A stretch of DNA of 64,000 bases from Paramecium octaurelia. Its lineage: Eukaryota > Ciliophora > Oligohymenophorea > Peniculida > Parameciidae. Under the pieces are notes generated by a model that did not search any database, was not told where the DNA came from, and saw only the letters and a program-made list of their open reading frames with translations. Position numbers and translations under genes: made by a program. The stretch covers positions 343,237 through 407,236 of the forward strand of contig CAJJDP010000069.1 in the NCBI GenBank assembly GCA_905182995.1, in the 5' to 3' direction. Below, piece by piece: positions 1-12,581 of this stretch (its first letter is position 1; each line of letters begins with the position of its first letter).

Positions 1-97
1 CTGGATGGCATTCTAATGCCAATTTATGGTAAGCTTCCTTTATTTGCTCTTATTTGGCATCTCTCTCTAGCCCTAAAGTATGATAATGATTTTTCAT
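1..97 (-). CDS. DnaJ/Hsp40 J-domain protein, N-terminal fragment
   Basis: The complement strand opens with ATG at 97 and encodes about 32 residues before the window edge. They read MKNHYHTLGLERDAKQEQ, then IKEAYHKLALECHP. This is helix I and II of a J domain (compare the family pattern Y-x-x-L-G-x-x-x-D-A-x-x-x-x-I-K-x-A-Y-x-x-L-A-x-x-x-H-P). The diagnostic HPD loop begins at the edge, so only H and P are seen. One glutamine is encoded by TAA. J proteins stimulate the ATPase of Hsp70. The downstream domains that would define the type are outside the window. Its start faces away from the trichocyst gene remnant next door. Confidence 0.72.
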
Positions 98-249
98 TAT
101 TTTATCATAAATTAATCATCAAATCAAATCAGAATTTATTACTTTATCGAGATTTTAGAAATTCTGGAACTTTTTTAATAATTTTAATTTAAAATAATTA
201 TTTGTATTAAGAACAATTTAAAATCAATCTTCTGTTGGATTGCCTAGTA

Positions 250-1427
250 TTTAGAAGAATTTCCTCTGAATCCCAGCTTATCCTCTTAATTTAACATATT
301 CTGCAAAGACTCTTAGATTAGCAGAGAATGCACCAATGATTTATGAGACTAACTACCTTTTTATTCTAAAGCCAAATGAATAAAATACATTACCTCTTTT
401 CTCTGGTTAATTAATAATTGTATGCTTTTTCTCTCCATTCTCCTCCTCTATCTTCACTTTATATATTTTTGGCAGCCAATCTAGCATTATAATCAGCTAA
501 GTCTGTCATTTAATCATGGATTCTATAATCTAAACCTAAAATGGCATCAATTAATACAGCAAGAGCATTATTTAAACTGGTTAAATCCTTGTCAAAGTTA
601 TCCTTTTCCAATACAAACATCTTCAATCTTTTTTTGTTGAGCCTTAGTTTCCAAAGCTTTGCTATCTTCAATTTAATTCAACCTGCGGATCGCAGAGATT
701 GACAATTCTGTTTACAGTGGGTGAATTTTAGAAATCTTCACATTAAGCAGCACTTGTAATTTCAGCTAAAACATTAAACATTTTCAAATAACTCTTCTTG
801 ATTTCAAATTTCTTTAATTTTTTTAATAGACAATATACCTTGCTTATTTAGAAGCATTAATAAAGTAATCTCTAACTTATTACCATTTTGATTCATTATT
901 CAATTATAAGAAACTTTAACCTTTATCAGAAAACATTCTTCTAACTATTTCAATGACAAATGTTGCATAATCATGTTCTTCAACTTTTTTATCGAATTCA
1001 GCTTTTTCAGTTTCTCTCTTCTTTACTAAATCAGCTAATTTCTTTTCTGTTTCTACTTTCCATGCATTCTTAGCATCAGCTTATCCTTATTTGCATGATC
1101 TTAATGTTTCTAATCCATTCAAAATTGATTGAATTTCAACTGATCTTCTCTCTAAATTAGCACTTCTTATTATAATATTTTGATGTCCTCTGTGCATTAA
1201 TTTTAATATTCATTATTAGCTTTGTCATCTTCTTTTTATTCATTCTCAATTGAGGTTTCATAGCTTCTAATAATTTCAATAAAATGTGCAATAGGTTCAC
1301 CTGTACTCATTTGCATATATAATGTATCAATCAATTATCTACCAAACTCATCTTCATCAAATGTTTTGAATTAATCAAATTTGTCTCTTATAGCTAATGC
1401 TATTAATAAAAGCACAAAAATTTTCAT
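250..1427 (-). pseudogene. Decayed trichocyst matrix protein gene
   Basis: From ATG at 1427 the complement encodes MKIFVLLLIALAIRDKFD, a typical signal peptide start. An acidic segment follows (DEDEFGRQLIDTLYMQMS, then TGEPIAHFIEIIRSYE), and then a coiled-coil body with ADLVKKRETEKAEF-like heptads. This layout is that of Paramecium trichocyst matrix proteins, which are secreted, proteolytically matured and crystallise in the trichocyst. The reading frame is lost repeatedly: after the CTEDIK segment (near 1160), near 800, near 660 and near 590, and no small intron explains all the shifts. Recognisable homology fades near 250. I infer a pseudogene. Sequencing error alone would have to hit at least four places. 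Confidence 0.7.
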
Positions 1428-1780
1428 TTACATATTATTAAAAACACATTTAATTATGACTTATAAACTTCATATATATAAGTATGAAAATTAAACATAT
1501 ATAATAAATAGTTTTTTCTATATATTTTAGGTCAACAATAATTATGGGATAACACATTAGGGCATAAAAGAATACAAAAATCACAAACATAATAATGTTA
1601 TAAGTATACCTTCTTTTATAGAATTATTTATAATTCAATATTATAAGAAATATTCTGTAAATCAATTAGTATTGGTTAGTTTAAAACTTCATCACTATTC
1701 ATGGTCTTTTAAACCAATCTTATTAAAAATAATTTTATAAGAAAATCTTTTATTTCTAAAGGTATTATTATTATTAATAT
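1428..1780. other. Intergenic stretch between divergent genes
   Basis: About 350 bp of AT-rich DNA separates the dead trichocyst gene start (1427, minus) from the next plus-strand start (1781). I see no coding frame, tRNA or clear repeat in it. It should contain the promoter of the plus-strand gene. Confidence 0.5.
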
Positions 1781-3256
1781 ATGAAGACTTATCAATTTAA
1801 ATTACAAGTTGATGATGCTTATGATTTGCAAGTTTCAACTTTGTGTTGGAAGTATCATAATTGTGACGAGACCAAAACAGCTACAATAAAATCTAGGGAT
1901 GACATTATGGTTTTATTTGAGATACAAGCATATCCAGGTTCAATTGAATATTGGTATGTAAATTATAAAGGAGATGCAGAATATGCCACAAGAAATATGA
2001 ATTTAGAGAAAGACCCTAAAATTGATCGGTTTAACTATCTTAGTTTAATTGTTTAATGCTCTATTAACTCATAGAATTTTTAACAATATAATTCGTTGTA
2101 TTATATAGGCCAAGGTAAACGTAAATTGATAAATTTTGATGGGGAAACCTTAATTTATATTCCTTTATGGTATAATGAAGCTCAATTTCTAATTGAAAAT
2201 TAGGATGATGACGAAAAGTAATTAGAAATTAAATTTCATATTCCTTTAGAAGAACTATCTCCTAATAAAAACTCATTGTAATTAGAAATCTTTCGGAATG
2301 ATTTAGAAAATTGTTTATCTAAATAAGATAAACGTTTCAGATAATAAAATGGACGTATTAATTTCCACATTGATGACTCGAGAAAAAGAGATTTTGATGA
2401 CATCATTATATTTCAACAAAACTAAGTTCAAAAAGAGGCTGATAGGCAGTCAAATAGCTTGGGTGGTCTCATTTAATAGATTCGCACAATGGATTCAGAT
2501 TTATTATCCTCAAAATGTTACCAATCATTTAAAAAGAGAGATAACTTTTTTCAAGAGACATAGTAGCCATAGAATACATTTAAGTATATAAATAAAAAAT
2601 AATCTTAAATTTTGTAAAGAGATTGTAAACCGATATCAAAGTTTTGTACTACTGAACACAACTTTTATCCAAAAGATGGAAATATTAAAGATTTAAACAA
2701 TACTGGTAGATAACTTTTAAGTAAAATAGAACTAGATAAATTGGTGGAGAAAAGTAGGTAGAGTGATCAAAAAGATGAAACTGAAGAAAAGGACACTATG
2801 GTATACACAATTTTGTAACCAATTAATTGTGATCCTTCATTATATCAACTTGACAATATAACATTAATAAAATTACTATAAGAAAAAGACAATGAGATCA
2901 AAGAATTAAACACAAATTATCAATCAGAAATCAATAATTTAATGGTAAAAATTTAAAACTTGAACATAAAATTGAATGAGGAAAAAGAACATGCTCAAGA
3001 TTTATCAAGATTAAATTGGTTTAAAGTTATTTAGAATTATAGAAGTAGGAGATACTCACCTCAAAGGATAAGTAAAACTTACTCATAGTCAACGGCTAAT
3101 TTAATGAAGATCAATCCTTAACTATCTTTTGCTAAAGATGTAATAAGTTAGAATAGTTCATCAATTATTCCATGTTCAACTAAGTTGGGTATAAGAAAAT
3201 AGAATGATAGAAGAGCAAAAACCATTAAAACGGAAGCTTCAATTCCATATTAATGA
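1781..3256 (+). CDS. Uncharacterised 491-residue protein with C-terminal coiled coil
   Basis: One uninterrupted frame of 492 codons, reading TAA/TAG as Gln, from ATG 1781 to TGA 3254-3256, without introns. Residues 1-190 look globular and beta-rich (start MKTYQFKLQVDDAYDLQVST), possibly C2-like, but I cannot name the fold. The middle is Gln/Ser/Lys-rich. Around residues 355-405 there is a heptad-rich helix (LLQEKDNEIKELNTNY, then LMVKIQNLNIKLNEEK). The tail is basic and Ser-rich. I do not recognise the family. Paramecium has many such proteins in the cortex and basal bodies, but that role here would be a guess. Integrity over 1.47 kb with one stop codon type makes it a real gene. Confidence 0.75.
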
Positions 3257-3719
3257 AAAGTTTTGCAATTTTAATCAATTATTAAACTATTATAATTAAT
3301 TAATTAATAAATTTTTTTCCTAACTATTTTACTAACAATTTAAAGTCTCTGAAAAGACAATTGATAGAAATCATTTTTTATTTAATTTGAATAAAATAAA
3401 AAAATGAATATAGCCTGTATACGGGCAGAATTTGAATAAACAAAGGAAGACCGCATCAAAAAAGTAAAAATCTCTCAGTCGAATGAAAATTTTCTTCACA
3501 TATTAATAAAAGAGTTATTGGTTTGAAATAAAATTCACAAAAAAACAAGAGAGATAGAAAATTTTAAAAGAATTATTAATTGAGAAAACAAAAAATTATA
3601 AATAGTGTTCAGAAATTAAGCAGAACAAAATTAAATAAAATAAATACTTAATTGATGATCAATTGAACTTATTTAATTTGGTAGCTCAAAATTAATAATT
3701 TCTAATAATATTACAATAA
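3257..3719. other. Intergenic, no gene recognised
   Basis: AT-rich DNA. A 39-codon plus-strand frame from ATG 3404 (MNIACIRAEFEQTKEDRIKK) is the only mildly protein-like stretch. It is too short and isolated to call. Confidence 0.4.
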
Positions 3720-4460
3720 TTAGGATTCAAAAGTTAACTTAAATTACAAAAAATCAATGCCTCCATTACAATTTTTATCAAAATGTTGGAAAATCATACT
3801 TGCATTCTCATTTTTTTTAATTAAAAGCTCAAACATTGTTGATTAAAATATGGTTACCTGAGAAATTTTACGAATTTGACTAGATTGAGCACTTATTCAA
3901 CATAGCTATCAAATAATTTAAATAATTTTAGCTAAACTTTTTCTTATTCCTCTATTATATCCTTAATTTTCTTTAATTCTATTTCCATTTCAGCAACTAT
4001 ATTAATGTTCTTTTTTCATATCTTATATAAGAAAAGTAAATTAAGTTAAAATCCCTTAAGTCTTATTAACTAGAATTTTATGATAAAATTGTATTGAAAA
4101 TTATTCAAAAATTAAAAAATCAAATTATATCAGGCTTAATTTGTTGTAAATTTAATCGAACTTTATGTTGCTAAAGATATATTTAAAACTCGAAATCATT
4201 TTTCTTATATTTAAAGTCATTAATAATGAATTCTGCCTATGTCTCCATATTTATAACCTCATCTACATGCTCCTTAAATTTTGGATTAATTCATTAATCC
4301 CTTTAAAGATCATTCCAATCCATGCTTTTATCCTCATTTACTTAGGGCATTTCAATAAAAGCCTTTAGCTTCTGCTGAAATATAAGATGAAAATTAGACT
4401 GGGCATCTCAATTTTGTATTAAATAATTAGGATATGGAATAAAAATGTTATCTTTTAAAA
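3720..4460 (-). pseudogene. Decayed coiled-coil protein gene
   Basis: The complement strand holds several clearly protein-like blocks in different frames: DAQSNFHLIFQQKLKAFIEM, then MDWNDLQRDQ, then INPKFKEHVDEVINMETQAE, then KKNINIVAEMEIELKKIKDI with EEQEKVQLKLFKLFDSYVEQ. In-frame TGA codons sit directly between blocks (for example between DLQRDQ and INPKF), and frames shift between others. No GT...AG intron removes them. I do not recognise the family. The heptad pattern suggests a long coiled-coil protein. Both ends are vague, so the coordinates are approximate. Confidence 0.5.
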
Positions 4461-5315
4461 TCAATATAAAATTTCAATAAAATAAATAGTGCCTGCATAC
4501 ATGGAGTTCCTGAAAATGCCTCCGATCGTTCATATTTCACATTTACTAGTATTTCTTTAAAAATTAAATATACATAAAGCAAAACCGAAAACTAAATTAA
4601 AATTAAAATTATAAATTACTTCTAATTTAAAAGTATTTTAGTAGACAAGAATATAAGCAGGCTTCAAAGCACGATGTAATACCGTATTGTAATAATTCAA
4701 TAAAGCCATTCAGAATATCTGTTCAAATTCTTACGCTGTTAAAAACTATTTTTTCAAATCCGTAGATCTAAATCGTTTTAATATTCTTGAATTATAAATA
4801 ATTATTTTATGATTCCAGAGTTCTAATAAATAAAAAAACAACATTTTTTCCCTTAAGGTTTTGAATAATTGATAACTCTCTTCTTAAGCCTTCCATAAGA
4901 TATTTGCCATTAAGAATGTTTTGGTTTGGAAACATTTTCATATCATTTTATCAATTATTTGTAGTAATCATTTAAATTTAATTATTGAATAAATTATGTT
5001 AAACCCTTCTACACTCAGGTGTAGATGTCAATTCAAGAAATGTCAGACAAGTTAGTTGAGAGAATCAAAAAGCTAATAGGAATGGAATGTGAACCATATT
5101 CTAAACCAAAAAAAGTTACAACCAAATGATTTATTCATCATCACATATTGAATAAAATTAAATATATAATTTTTTTCTTATTTTAAATTATTTTTATTAT
5201 GTTTCAATCTCTTTAAAAACTTTTGCAAAAGACTCTACTCAAAGAATATCTGTCATTTAAGAATTTATATTTATCAACAATTTTTACATTCATTATTAAA
5301 TATAATGTAGATATA
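4461..5315. other. Intergenic or decayed sequence
   Basis: No supported gene. A 34-codon plus frame from about 5027 (MSIQEMSDKLVERIKKLIGM) looks protein-like and may be a relic. A perfect six-base inverted repeat around a TCAG loop (CTACAC...GTGTAG) lies just before it, near 5011-5026. Confidence 0.4.
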
Positions 5316-6826
5316 TCATTTAGTTTCTGGCCATTTTTCATTGATTCTATCTGCAGCCCTGGTTGTATTAAAATGTTCAAGGGCATCTTTAATTCCTTCT
5401 GCTCCTTATAATAGGACTCCTCTTGGAATACGTTTATCAGGACATAGTCCTTTTAATTTGATGATATTTTCTCTTTCCTACCTGAGTACTGTTTGCATTT
5501 TCATCATTTTGGAAACAAAAGAGATTTTTGATTTGGTTATATCAATTTATTTTTTGGTTATTTGCTGTAACTTTCCTAAAGGACGAGTGTTAGATTAAGA
5601 TTATCCCAATGTTTATTATTTGATAATAACTTAAGCATTTGGTATTTCATCATCTGAATCGTCTATTTTTTCACCAGGTCTTGGTTATAAAACATAATTA
5701 AGCATCTCAGTTACCTTTTCTGTAACAAATGGTATCGACCATGAAAAAATGTCTAAAAAGTGAGGTAGCAAATATGGATGCTAAGAGTAACCAAATTATG
5801 AGATGTTAAGTGTGCAATTTTCGAATTTTAAAATTGCTGCCTTATTATTATATACATCGCAATAATTAGGAGCACTAAATATAGTCAATACTTAAGGGAA
5901 CTCCTTTATTTTTTCATTGTATTTATATAATCTATATCCTTCTAATTAAGCTTCATGAGCCCTAATTAAGCAAATAAACTTATTATTGTCTAATAATGGT
6001 TGAACTGCCTTTTCTCCAAAAAACCAACTACAACCTCTAGTATCATTACCTCTATAATGAATTTCATCATAAAGTTCTTCATTTTCGACTGGGTCAGCCC
6101 ATAAAATATCACAAAATAATCCCGCCTTCGGTGGTTCTCTAAATCTATCTATTCTTTCAACGTCTGCTAACTAATTGTATATTATTCTATTCATACTGAT
6201 TTTAGATCTGGAGATATACCACCATGTAAACATAAGAATTTATTATTTATTAGGGCTACCAAAGGCATATTGTCAAATGATGTCATGATAGCTTCGTAGA
6301 CTTCTTAGTCATATTTATATAGACATTCATCTCTAAAATTGAAGTAGCTTGTTAATTATTTGCATTCATGATTTCCTCTAAGGAGAAACACTCTTGTAGG
6401 ATAGTAAATTTTCATAGCATATAATAACACAACTACTTCGATTGAAAAGGAACCTCTGTCGACATAATCACCTAAAAAAACATGTAAATACACAAATAAT
6501 CATACATATTTGCCTTATTCTGGATCACCTCCCATTTCGAGTACTTTGATTAAATCATAGTATTATCCATGAATATCACCCACCACAGTTAGAGGATCAT
6601 CGACATAAATTACATTACCTTCATTTTTTAAATGGTAATTGCATATATCAACTAATTTCATTAACTAGCTTTTTGTTATTCTTCCTTCCTTGAAAAGATG
6701 TTCTTTCAATAGCTTCCAGTTAGGTTTCTCATCTATGAAAAGTAACTCATCACTTAATGGTCGATGAGGTGGAGTGGGTATCGTATTTACTTGTCTATCC
6801 CCTTTCGGGTCTTCTAATAAATCCAT
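5316..6826 (-). CDS. Calcineurin A, PP2B catalytic subunit
   Basis: Start ATG at 6826, TGA at 5316-5318; about 486 residues after removal of one 26-nt intron (6171-6196) and the anomalous 24 nt described below. Ca2+/calmodulin-dependent Ser/Thr phosphatase. Metal and active-site motifs are present in order: [43 protein letters not shown], then [42 protein letters not shown] and [17 protein letters not shown]. The distal part carries the calmodulin-binding/regulatory region ([19 protein letters not shown]) and the [20 protein letters not shown] and DRINEKWP blocks that distinguish PP2B from PP1 and PP2A. A 24-nt segment with an in-frame TGA (6484-6507) interrupts the [12 protein letters not shown] motif. 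It diverges from the RPB9 gene with only 19 bp between the start codons. Confidence 0.9.
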
Positions 6827-6845
6827 TAATTATTTTAACTAAATT
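6827..6845. promoter_or_regulatory. 19-bp divergent intergenic region
   Basis: The start codons of calcineurin A (minus) and RPB9 (plus) are separated by only 19 bases. Any promoter for either gene must overlap this spacer or the other gene's coding sequence, so a shared bidirectional promoter is likely. No motif is identifiable in so few bases. Confidence 0.5.
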
Positions 6846-7299
6846 ATGGAGGTGAAAAATTACAATGGATGGCGATTCTGTCCCAGATGCAAGAATCTAC
6901 TCAAACCATTTCATGATGGGGCAGATACTGAGATATTACAATTCAAATGTAGAAATCAGGATTGTGGAGACAATGGAATCATTGAAGTCAAAATTGATAA
7001 GACATTAAATAAAGATGCTCTTTTGCTCAAAAAGGATTATCAAGCAGCTAAAGCAATTGATATCACTGATAATACTCTTATTCTTGATCCATCAATGCCA
7101 AGAAAAAGGGTAATTTGCAACAAGTAATAAATCTTGTGTATTCAGATGCAATTATGACGAGGCAATCTATTTTCTCAAAACAGATAAAAATGAAAAGGAA
7201 ATAATTATTCAATATATTTGTGCCAATAAAACTCCAATCTGTGGAAATAAGTGGACGTAAAATAATTTAATTTATTTTTAGTTAAAAAGAAATGAATGA
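6846..7299 (+). CDS. RPB9: RNA polymerase II subunit RPB9 (two zinc ribbons)
   Basis: Start ATG 6846; exon 1 to 7123, a 22-nt intron 7124-7145, exon 2 to TGA 7297-7299; 143 residues. The N-terminal ribbon reads FCPRCKNLLKPFHDGADTEI with a following CRNQDC (CxxC plus Cx4C). The linker ends DPSMPRKR, the conserved D-P-x-x-P-R of RPB9-type subunits. Splicing joins CNK to CNYDEAIYFL to give the CxxC of the C-terminal ribbon, then ICANKTPICGNKW. Known role: a small Pol II subunit affecting start-site choice, fidelity and transcript cleavage. The paralogous Pol I (A12) and Pol III (C11) subunits carry a DE catalytic pair near the C terminus, which I do not see, so RPB9 is preferred. It diverges from calcineurin A. 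Confidence 0.8.
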
Positions 7300-7371
7300 A
7301 CCCAAATTAACTTTATAATGAAAATTTCACATTAAAATTTATATTTATTTTATCCGTTAATTATTTTGCAT

Positions 7372-9233
7372 ATGAATACAGCTCTTAGATAACCATTATC
7401 GTAACATAACTCAATTGACAAAAGAGAAAACAAGCAAGATAATAAATAAGATTTGAAATCATTTACATTTATTAAATCCAATACACTAAATGTATAATCA
7501 TAATAATAGTCATAACAATAACTATTATTATAATAATAATAGTAATGGTAATAATAGCAATAATAGTAATAATAGTAATTACTGTAATAATCATAACAAT
7601 AATACTAATAAATTAATAAAATCTCATCTTAAACGACTATTATTGCTACAACAACTAATAATAATAACAAAATCAATAACTAAATTTAAGATTTAGAAAC
7701 ATTCATTAAAGAAATAGATAGGTTATAATTAGAAAACTAATAATTAAAAGTGAAGGCCTAAGAACCTTAATTAATTATATAATCAGATCCTAAAGTAGCC
7801 ATTGAGAATCAAGATCTTAAAGTATAAATAATTATTAATATTCAATAGAATCAAGTGGATTACTAAAAATAAAAATTTGAATTATAAGAAAAAACACACA
7901 ATGAAACTGTCAGATCCATGGATTTGAGTTGGAAACAAGACGTCGTAACTATGAAATTTTAGATGGAACAATAAGAATCAAAGCATAGATAAGCTCTTAA
8001 GTAGGAATAAACTTAGGCAAAACAAGAAATTGCTAGACTTTAATAAAATTTAACATAAATATCAAATTCTGAAAATAAAAATCAAAACTTAGTATCAGTA
8101 TTGGTAAATTATTAAATATGATAAAATAGGAAAGGCAATTAATAAACCTAAAAAAAAGTAATAATGTTCTTGAAGAGAAATTATCCTAAGCAATTTAATA
8201 GTTCGACTCTCAATCCAAAGATCAAGAATTCACTTTATTAAAATAACAAGCAATAATTACTTCATAAGAGTAACATGTTTGTGAATTGAAAAATAAGTTA
8301 GGATTTTAAAGAGAATAAAATTCAGGTTTAAGCAATTAATTAGAAAAAGTAAAGGAAGTGGCAGAATAGAAGAAGTAAAGTGAAAATATCTTGACAAATA
8401 AAATCAAATAAGTAGAAAGTGATTTTGATCATTTGTAATAGACATATTAATATCATAAAGAATAATTATAATAGAAAATAAATGAATTAACTGGCATGTA
8501 TGGTAAATCATAAGAACAAATTTGTTTATTGCAATAGTAATAGACTAGAGAGCAGAATTAAATAAAGAGATTGGAAGTGAATTTGGAAAATGAGGAAAAG
8601 AATCATGAATAAGAAGTAAAAGATATTCATAAATCAAAATAATTGTTGATTGAATTTTTGGAATAAGAATTGTTAGGATATAAGGAATAAAATCAATAAT
8701 TAAAATTGGTTAATTAAAAGTTAGAAAATTAGCATCAGGAATAATAATAATATTTTGGTAAAAATTTTCGAGAATTGGAATGTAAAACCAATATGCTAGG
8801 GGAAGAATGTAGTAGATTGAATAACATAATAAAATAGAAGGACGATCAAATTTATAGATTGTAGATTCAACTAAAAGATTTGATGAGTTTGAATGGAAAG
8901 AATCAAAATTAGGAAGAATTATTAGAATCATTATAAATAAAAGAAGAAGAGATAAACCTACTAAAATAGTAGAATGAAAGTTTGATAAATGATTTATCAA
9001 GATAAACAGACAATTACAGAAATTTGGCTAGCCAACATAAACAATTACAGAAATCTGCAGAGGATACTAAACTTAATAGTATCACAATGAATGAGTTCAT
9101 TAGTAAATGCGAACTTTAAGAAAGAGAAGTAGAGCGATTAAGAATGAAGGTTTTGGAGAAATCATAATTGTTGGAGAAAGTTCAGAAAGAAAATTTAGAA
9201 TATTAAGCCAAATTGAAGTCAAAGTTAAGATGA
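7372..9233 (+). CDS. PolyQ and long coiled-coil protein
   Basis: ATG 7372 to TGA 9231-9233, with one 26-nt intron (8104-8129); 611 residues. After a Ser/Asn-rich start there is a polyglutamine tract (about 7486-7610) built almost wholly from TAA, TAG and CAA. From about residue 110 to the end the protein is one long coiled coil (for example ELEDFLEQELLGYKEQNQ-like heptads, LERNFLENEEKNHEQEVKD-type charge patterns). No catalytic or other domain is visible. Such proteins are usually structural, in the cortex or basal body, but I cannot assign this one. A poly-Asn reading of the same tract in another frame is a shadow. The next gene, kinesin-13, is on the same strand 357 bp away. Confidence 0.7.
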
Positions 9234-9590
9234 GAATTACTATATATATAAAAAATTATAGTCAGAGTATTAAACAGCATTTGTTTTCGTTGGGTTGGCT
9301 TTCATTCTCTATGTTATATATCTTCAAATTTTCGACTGTGTAGATTTAATGAATATCAGGTTTAAAAGTAACTTCATGTTTACCTTTGCCTCTTATGATG
9401 GGTTGATTACCTGTCATAGCGGGTTTTGGGAGGTTATTACCTATCCTTCACTAAGATGGTCTAAGGATAAGTGTCTGTGTAAAATGGATTGTTGGGAGTA
9501 ATTTTATGATTGGGTTACATATATATTAATGTAGTAGTGATAACGAACTAAAAGTAACAAATTAAATTCAAAAAAAAAGTAAAATTTAAA
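9234..9590. other. Intergenic region with a possible structured RNA
   Basis: About 357 bp. Positions 9280-9510 are clearly more G-rich than their surroundings. They contain a seven-pair inverted repeat (TATCCTT...AAGGATA, 14-base loop, near 9440-9467), a small AGGT-TATT-ACCT hairpin beside it and two near copies of a GTTgATTACC motif. TATATATATAAAA lies about 40 bp upstream (near 9240). It matches no RNA family I recognise. A 60-80 codon plus frame through it (from 9295) lacks protein-like character. Confidence 0.3.
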
Positions 9591-11528
<1,938 letters not shown>

Positions 11529-11552
11529 TAATTGATAAACAATTTTATTATA

Positions 11553-12410
11553 TCATTTTATTATTAATACAATTGACATCTCAAATTTAAAATACACAGT
11601 GACTTACTAATCCAAATAATTGGTTGTTGTAAATACTATTGGAATGCTTCTTCTTGCAGTTGTATTCTAGGCCAAATTATTAAATTCAGAATCTTCAGAA
11701 ACTCTTCTTAGAATTATTCCAACCATTAAATCTACTTCTCTAACAGTGGTATGAACAAAAGCACTTAAATTCTATTTTGCCACTCCATGATTATATCTAT
11801 TATATTAATTTTTTTGTTGTTCTTCAAAAATTTGTTCACCAAATTTTACTTCTTATTTTTAATTCTCTTTTTTGCATCTTCTTTGCTTCTTTATTAACGT
11901 TTTTTTTCCTCTTTCTTTATTCTTATTTAGTATCTTTTTACCTGTTTTTGGATCTACTATAAAATCAGGTTCAGGTGACTTATTTTCTCTTCCTCTTTTT
12001 ATAGCCATTTCTCAATATCAAACATATCCATAATAAGCTTGGAATATTCAGCGTTAAACCTTTAATCAGAGTAAAATTCTTGCATAACTTTCATATCATC
12101 TGCTTTTACAAAATATATATATATTTTTTTTATAGTAATTCTGCTAATGTATCAATGAATCTTACCTAATCAAAAACTCTTTCATAAGAATAAGTTATAA
12201 TTGGAGAGGATCATCAGGATTTTATTGTGGTTCACTAGAAACGACGTTCCATTAATCAATTAGACCTGTATTATATCTCTCTGTAGCATTATCATTTAAC
12301 CATTCATACATGATTACAATAGTTTAGATATTTATGTAACCACTTGGAATTGTATTTTAAAATGTATTACTAACAGAAAGTAAAAATAAAATTTCATGAA
12401 TAATTATCAT
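11553..12410 (-). CDS. Uncharacterised basic protein, about 270 residues
   Basis: Start ATG 12410 (MIIIHEILFLLSVSNTF), TGA 11553-11555. An intron of 22 or 25 nt joins MKEFLI to the ADDMKVMQEFYSDQRFNAEY block. A second of 23 nt (GTCACC...ATAG) would join LQKEEEKI to DPKTGKKILNKNKERGKK; its donor is atypical. With both removed the length is divisible by three. The C-terminal half reads NHGVAKQNLSAFVHTTVR, then RRVSEDSEFNNLAQNTTARR. I recognise no family. The gene is complete here, and 12913-13770 is the same gene in the duplicated contig end. Its stop lies 24 bp from the kinesin stop. Confidence 0.6.
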
Positions 12411-12581
12411 TTTTAGATAAGATTAACAAATTTTGATTAAGATATATTTTTTACTTCCTATTTATTATCCATCTTAGGCGGAATTAAAATTTATTTTTTT
12501 ATTTCAAATCTAATATAAATGAAGCTTCATCAGTTGAGACTAAAAAGTTGTTTAATACTTAGCTCAAACAAGAAGACCGTN

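Noticed and set aside
6484-6517. 34-nt GT...AG intron in calcineurin (GTATGA...TTTTAG)
   Set aside because: It would remove FLG of the FLGDYVDRG motif and shift the frame. Only a 24-nt removal restores the protein.
7490-7696. Poly-Asn frame
   Set aside because: It is the shadow of the polyglutamine tract of the coiled-coil gene at 7372-9233, which is supported by a 611-residue frame with a good intron.
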